This document shows, piece by piece, positions 44,050-46,729 of a stretch of DNA of 46,729 nucleotides (its first letter is position 1; each line of letters begins with the position of its first letter). The translations under genes and the position numbers were made by a program. Source of the DNA: Lachnospiraceae bacterium (GTDB lineage: Bacteria > Bacillota > Clostridia > Lachnospirales > Lachnospiraceae). The DNA lies in NCBI GenBank assembly GCA_030524525.1, contig JAUNGI010000017.1, forward strand, positions 1-46,729. The letters are read 5' to 3'. Below the pieces are notes generated by a model. That model was not told the origin of the DNA. It made no database searches and saw only the letters and a program-made list of their open reading frames with translations.

Positions 44050-44601
44050 ATGGACGAATTGGAACAGATCCGGAAACAGGCGCATCAGGCGGCGGAGGAG
44101 CTGTGCGAAACGGCAAAGCTCCGGGCAGGACAGCTTGTTGTGATCGGCTGCTCGTCGAGCGAGGTGAGCGGCAGCCGAATCGGAAGCGACAGTAAGCCTC
44201 AGGTGGCGGACGCGGTGTTCGCCGGGCTTTCGGAGGTCTTCCGGGAGAAGGGCGTCTGGATGGCGGCGCAGTGCTGCGAGCATCTGAACCGGGCGCTCAT
44301 TGTGGAGCGGGAGGCGCTTCCCAACGCGGAGCAGGTCAACGTCATTCCGCAGCCGAAGGCGGGCGGAAGCTTTGCAACGGCGGCTTACCGGGAATTCGCG
44401 CATCCGATCGCGGTCGAGGAGATCCGCGCGGACGCCGGTTTGGACATCGGCGGGACCCTGATCGGCATGCATCTGAAAAAGGTTGCGGTTCCGGTACGGC
44501 TTTCGGTGACGCATATCGGCGAAGCCATTTTGCTGGCGGCAAGGACCCGCGCGAAGTTTGTGGGCGGCAGCCGCGCGGTATACGACGAGGGGCTGCTGTA
44601 G
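44050..44601 (+). CDS. TIGR01440 (YwlG/DUF436) family protein
   Basis: The 183-residue protein contains VIGCSSSEVSGSRIG, QCCEHLNRALIVERE, NVIPQPKAGGSFATAA and GTLIGMHLKKVAVPV, hallmarks of the TIGR01440 family. The function is unknown. The start is ATG 44050 (GGAGAG lies ten bases upstream); an ATG at 44032 is an alternative. It follows the ECF gene. The strong terminator at 44621 ends this transcript. Confidence 0.88.
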   Translation: MDELEQIRKQAHQAAEELCETAKLRAGQLVVIGCSSSEVSGSRIGSDSKPQVADAVFAGLSEVFREKGVWMAAQCCEHLNRALIVEREALPNAEQVNVIPQPKAGGSFATAAYREFAHPIAVEEIRADAGLDIGGTLIGMHLKKVAVPVRLSVTHIGEAILLAARTRAKFVGGSRAVYDEGLL

Positions 44602-44620
44602 GTCAAAGTTTGGCTGAAAC

Positions 44621-44681
44621 GAGGGAATTGTTACGGAATTTTTAATTCTTATTAAATCTCCGTAACAATTCTCTCTTTTTT
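44621..44681 (+). terminator. Strong terminator with AT-rich loop
   Basis: The 17-base arm GAGGGAATTGTTACGGA pairs with TCCGTAACAATTCTCTC (one G-U) around a 21-base loop and is followed by a T run. Confidence 0.9.
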
Positions 44682-44691
44682 CTTTTGATGT

Positions 44692-44790
44692 GCTATAATC
44701 CCGATGCAGTGCGGGGAAGACGGGGGGAAAAGGGTGAAAAATCACCCGGAGGCGCTGCGCAAATAAATTTGCTCCGCAAGGTGAGGAAAA
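44692..44790 (+). promoter_or_regulatory. Extended -10 promoter and structured SGNH leader
   Basis: TGCTATAAT (44691-44699) is an extended -10. The leader has a GGGTGA/TCACCC hairpin (44732-44747), and CGGAG (44747-44751) pairs with CTCCG (44772-44776), which lies just upstream of the RBS AGGTGAGG. The pairing logic repeats that of the mobile repeat family, but the surrounding sequence is different. Confidence 0.45.
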
Positions 44791-44791
44791 G

Positions 44792-45763
44792 ATGAGACAG
44801 GGAACGGATAATCGGAGAAAGAAAAAAGCAAGGGTTTATTTTTCCGTGATCGTTGGCGTTGGCGGATTGTTTCTGCTCGCGCTGTTTTTTTGGGCGGAAA
44901 GCCGTCTGTTCGGTCTGGGAGCGGGCGCGGACGCCGGCGGTTCACCGGAAAACGAAGCCGGAACGGACTGGAACGCGGACACGCTTTCGGCGGAGGAACT
45001 GGAACGGCTTCTGCGCGCCGAAAAAGAGGAGGCGCTGGCAAGGCTGACGCCGCAGCCCAGCGGGGAGGCTGCTCCGTCGGGAACCGCACAGCCGACTCTC
45101 TCGCCGACCCAAACCGAGCCCACGCTCCCCGTCCGGCCGACCGAATCCGCCGAACCGACGCAGGCGCCCGAACCGACCGCCGCCGCCAAGCCCACGGCGA
45201 CGCCGACCAAAGCGCCGGTCAGCGACGGAAGCTATGTCAAGAAGCTGGCGGATACGATGATTTTGGGCGATTCTCTGGTGGAAGCCGTTTCCTATTATCA
45301 TTTGCTGGACGACCGGCACGTGATCGCCAAGATCGGCGCGCGTCCCGACCATCTAAGGGAAAACCTTTCGCAGATCGCCGCGGTCTATCCGGTAAACGTG
45401 GTGCTGCACTACGGCAACAACTGCGTCGATCCCAGCGGCTCGCCGGAGCGCGTGAAGAGCTTTATCAGTCAGTATCGGAAGGTCATTATGGAGCTTCAGG
45501 AGCAGCAGCCGTCCCTGCATATTTATGTCAGCGGAATTTTCCCGGTGCAGGAGAGCGCTTATCAGCATTCTCCGGAGCTGAAATATATCGGAGACTACAA
45601 TCAGGCGCTGAGAGCGATGTGCGAGGAGCTTTCCGTGACCTATATTGACAACGACGAGATCGTGAACGCGCATCCGAATCAGGTGGAGCCGGACGGCGTT
45701 CATATGACGCGCGGCTTTTACCAATACTATTGGCTGCAGTTTATCGCCGATATCGTATCGTAG
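44792..45763 (+). CDS. Membrane-anchored SGNH/GDSL hydrolase
   Basis: The 323-residue protein has a basic start (RQGTDNRRKKKAR), one membrane helix (about residues 15-35), a Thr/Pro-rich linker (residues about 85-145) and an SGNH domain. Motifs: MILGDSLVEA (catalytic Ser), LHYGNN and EPDGVHMT (Asp/His). The oxyanion Gly/Asn are in place. It acts outside the membrane on acyl groups. With the following DUF4358 and MBOAT genes it fits an extracellular O-acetylation module of wall or capsule polymers (inference from neighbours). Confidence 0.86.
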   Translation: MRQGTDNRRKKKARVYFSVIVGVGGLFLLALFFWAESRLFGLGAGADAGGSPENEAGTDWNADTLSAEELERLLRAEKEEALARLTPQPSGEAAPSGTAQPTLSPTQTEPTLPVRPTESAEPTQAPEPTAAAKPTATPTKAPVSDGSYVKKLADTMILGDSLVEAVSYYHLLDDRHVIAKIGARPDHLRENLSQIAAVYPVNVVLHYGNNCVDPSGSPERVKSFISQYRKVIMELQEQQPSLHIYVSGIFPVQESAYQHSPELKYIGDYNQALRAMCEELSVTYIDNDEIVNAHPNQVEPDGVHMTRGFYQYYWLQFIADIVS

Positions 45764-45799
45764 AAATCTGTTTTATTGAGAGTGGGAGACAGCCTTTTG

Positions 45800-45826
45800 C
45801 GACGCTCCGGAATGAGGATTATTATG
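45800..45826 (+). repeat. Repeat family 3' module, copy E
   Basis: CGACGCTCCGGAATGAGG then ATTATTATG ends on ATG 45824, identical over 20 bases with the 3' end of copy C apart from one base. No CCGGAGC-loop hairpin is present upstream, so only the RBS part is kept. Confidence 0.65.
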
Positions 45827-46351
45827 CAGGCATTGAGAAGAACGGGCATCCTTTTGCTGCTTTTGGGGATCGTCTGGCTGACCGCAAAGCAGTTGGCAAA
45901 GGAGCCGGAGACCGCCCTGACGGTGACGCAGACGAAGGACGCACTCGCCGGGCGGATCGCATGGGACGAGTTCGAAGAGGCGGATCCGGCGGCGCTTTTG
46001 CGGGAGCTTTCCGAAGAAAACGGCGGGGAAGGGCTGACGCTTCCGGAGGATGCGGAAAGCGTTTATTACGCGTCGGACTATCTGATGGACGTCCGGGAGT
46101 TTCTGGCGGTCAAAAGCGCCGATCGGGAGTGGCTTTCGCAGCTTGCGGACTGTCTGCTCGCGAGGGCGGAGCGGCGGGCGGATGCCTACGCCGCCTACGA
46201 GCCGGAGCAGAGCCGCTACCTCTCGCAGGCTGTCTGCCGTGTGGAGCAGGGAATGCTGTTCTATTTCGTGGGAAAAGATGCGCCGGAGGCTGAAAAAATT
46301 TTTGAGCAGCTTCTGAAAACAGCCGAGGAGGATAATAGTGTGAAAAATTAG
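45824..46351 (+). CDS. DUF4358 family protein, C-terminus set by repeat copy B
   Basis: The 175-residue protein has one N-terminal membrane helix (residues 6-23, GILLLLLGIVWLTA) and an extracytoplasmic helical domain with YYASDYLMDVREFLAVKS and RVEQGMLFYFVGKDAPEAEKIFE, as in DUF4358 proteins found beside MBOAT genes. GAGG lies before ATG 45824. Its last codons (SVKN, TAG) belong to repeat copy B, so the natural C-terminus may be missing a few residues. The role is unknown, probably in polymer acylation. Confidence 0.78.
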   Translation: MQALRRTGILLLLLGIVWLTAKQLAKEPETALTVTQTKDALAGRIAWDEFEEADPAALLRELSEENGGEGLTLPEDAESVYYASDYLMDVREFLAVKSADREWLSQLADCLLARAERRADAYAAYEPEQSRYLSQAVCRVEQGMLFYFVGKDAPEAEKIFEQLLKTAEEDNSVKN

Positions 46352-46481
46352 CTTGATAGCTTATTTTTCACACGGCAATTTGTGCCGGAGCATCACAAAT
46401 TGCACTAATGGCAGAAGAGAAATCGCCTTCGCGAATTTCTCTTCGCCCCGTCGCAAATGCTCCGGAATGGAGATTAAAATG
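46336..46481 (+). repeat. 146-bp structured repeat, copy B
   Basis: This copy has 139 of 146 positions identical to copy A. Hairpin 1 has one T-T mismatch (46348), which also creates the TAG stop of the upstream gene. Hairpin 2 (46375-46384 with 46394-46403) has the loop CCGGAGCAT, fully complementary to ATGCTCCGG at 46457-46465. The stop/start overlap reads TAATG here. The 24-codon internal ORF (46408-46482) ends TGA overlapping ATG 46479 as ATGA, and GGAG lies nine bases before the ATG. Confidence 0.92.
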
Positions 46482-46482
46482 A
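46408..46482 (+). CDS. Short leader ORF inside repeat copy B
   Basis: Twenty-four codons start with MAEEKSPSRISLRPVANAPE and end TGA that overlaps the ATG of the MBOAT gene by four bases. Copy A has the same first 20 residues (1491-1553, stop TAG). Copy D has a related MAEER start (14583-14663). No strong ribosome binding site of its own is seen; it may be reached by translation from the upstream gene. Whether it is translated is not known. Confidence 0.35.
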   Translation: MAEEKSPSRISLRPVANAPEWRLK

Positions 46483-46729
46483 ACTTTGCCGGATTGACGT
46501 TTCTTACCGTTTTCCTGCCCGTTACGGTGGCGGCTTATTTTCTGTGCGGCTGTTTCCCGCTTCCCTCGTGGCGGCTGCCGTTAAAAAACGGCGTGCTGCT
46601 GCTTGCGAGCCTCTGGTTTTACGCATGGGGCGAGCCGGTCTATCTCCTCCTGCTGTTGATGAGCATCGGGCTGAATTATCTGCTTGGTCTTGAGATCGGA
46701 GAGCGCCGCAGGGCGGCGGAGTTGGACGG
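46479..46729 (+). CDS. MBOAT acyltransferase, 3' end beyond window
   Basis: The first 83 residues are visible: a hydrophobic start (FAGLTFLTVFLPVTVAAYFLCG), then NGVLLLASLWFYAWGEPVYLLLLLMSIGLNYLLG, the phrase typical of the AlgI/DltB-like MBOAT family. It transfers acyl groups across the membrane to exported polymers. The ATG is the last codon of repeat copy B, with GGAG just upstream. It belongs with the preceding SGNH and DUF4358 genes. Confidence 0.85.
   Translation, partial: MNFAGLTFLTVFLPVTVAAYFLCGCFPLPSWRLPLKNGVLLLASLWFYAWGEPVYLLLLLMSIGLNYLLGLEIGERRRAAELD

Noticed and set aside
1419-46481. The repeats as a CRISPR array or IS ends
   Set aside because: Copies are scattered singly, with no spacers, no cas genes and no transposase; the three internal hairpins and the ATG end do not fit IS termini.

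Overview
The window comes from a moderately GC-rich bacterium of the class Clostridia, most likely a gut or rumen member of the Oscillospirales or Lachnospirales. The grounds are: strong AGGAGG ribosome binding sites, a single-chain PurL of about 1290 residues, an archaeal-type PurO beside a stand-alone AICAR formyltransferase, secreted proteins with DNRLRE, ricin, BIG2, LTD and PPTG-type features, two GH5 cellulases, and DUF4358/MBOAT and MocR/ECF pairs. The exact genus cannot be read from the sequence. I see no rRNA, tRNA, CRISPR array or transposase gene.

Layout. 1-4.25 kb: a secreted DNRLRE protein (5' end off the window), a ricin/BIG2/toxin-like fragment, and two paralogous small membrane proteins that look like immunity proteins; this patch is AT-richer than the rest. 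4.3-7.3 kb: purO, purH (formyltransferase only) and a cytoplasmic GH5. 7.3-11.6 kb: an ABC transporter facing a two-component system and a DUF4342 protein. 11.9-17.3 kb: a wall-anchored LTD/choice-of-anchor protein, a DUF5662 protein, a DMT exporter and a PpiC-like lipoprotein. 17.3-19.2 kb, minus strand: LysR and MraY-like. 19.5-26 kb: purL, a YyaL/DUF255 protein and an unknown protein. 26-28.9 kb: folate operon folE-HD-folP-folBK. 28.9-33.3 kb: TetR and a heterodimeric ABC exporter. 33.4-37 kb: membrane-anchored GH5 and CapA-like protein. 37.2-40 kb: Fic, rhomboid and PTS-type IIC. 40.3-44.6 kb: galT, MocR regulator divergent from an ECF S component, and a TIGR01440 protein. 44.8 kb to the end: SGNH hydrolase, DUF4358 and MBOAT (3' end off the window), a likely O-acylation module.

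The most unusual thing is a family of short intergenic repeats. Two copies (1419-1564 and 46336-46481) are both 146 bp and match at 139 of 146 positions, 45 kb apart. Two diverged copies lie at 3688-3761 and 14551-14680, and partial 3' modules at 43400-43436, 45800-45826 and, on the minus strand, 38155-38178. Each of the four copies ends exactly on an ATG. A hairpin loop reading CCGGAGC plus two variable bases is complementary to a GCTCCGG box just upstream of the ribosome binding site, and in three copies both sides of this pairing change together. The element also carries a short ORF that opens at a stop/start overlap (TGATG or TAATG) and, in the last copy, closes with ATGA on the next gene. 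It looks like a mobile translation-coupling or riboregulatory element. One copy sits in the middle of what was probably a single toxin gene.
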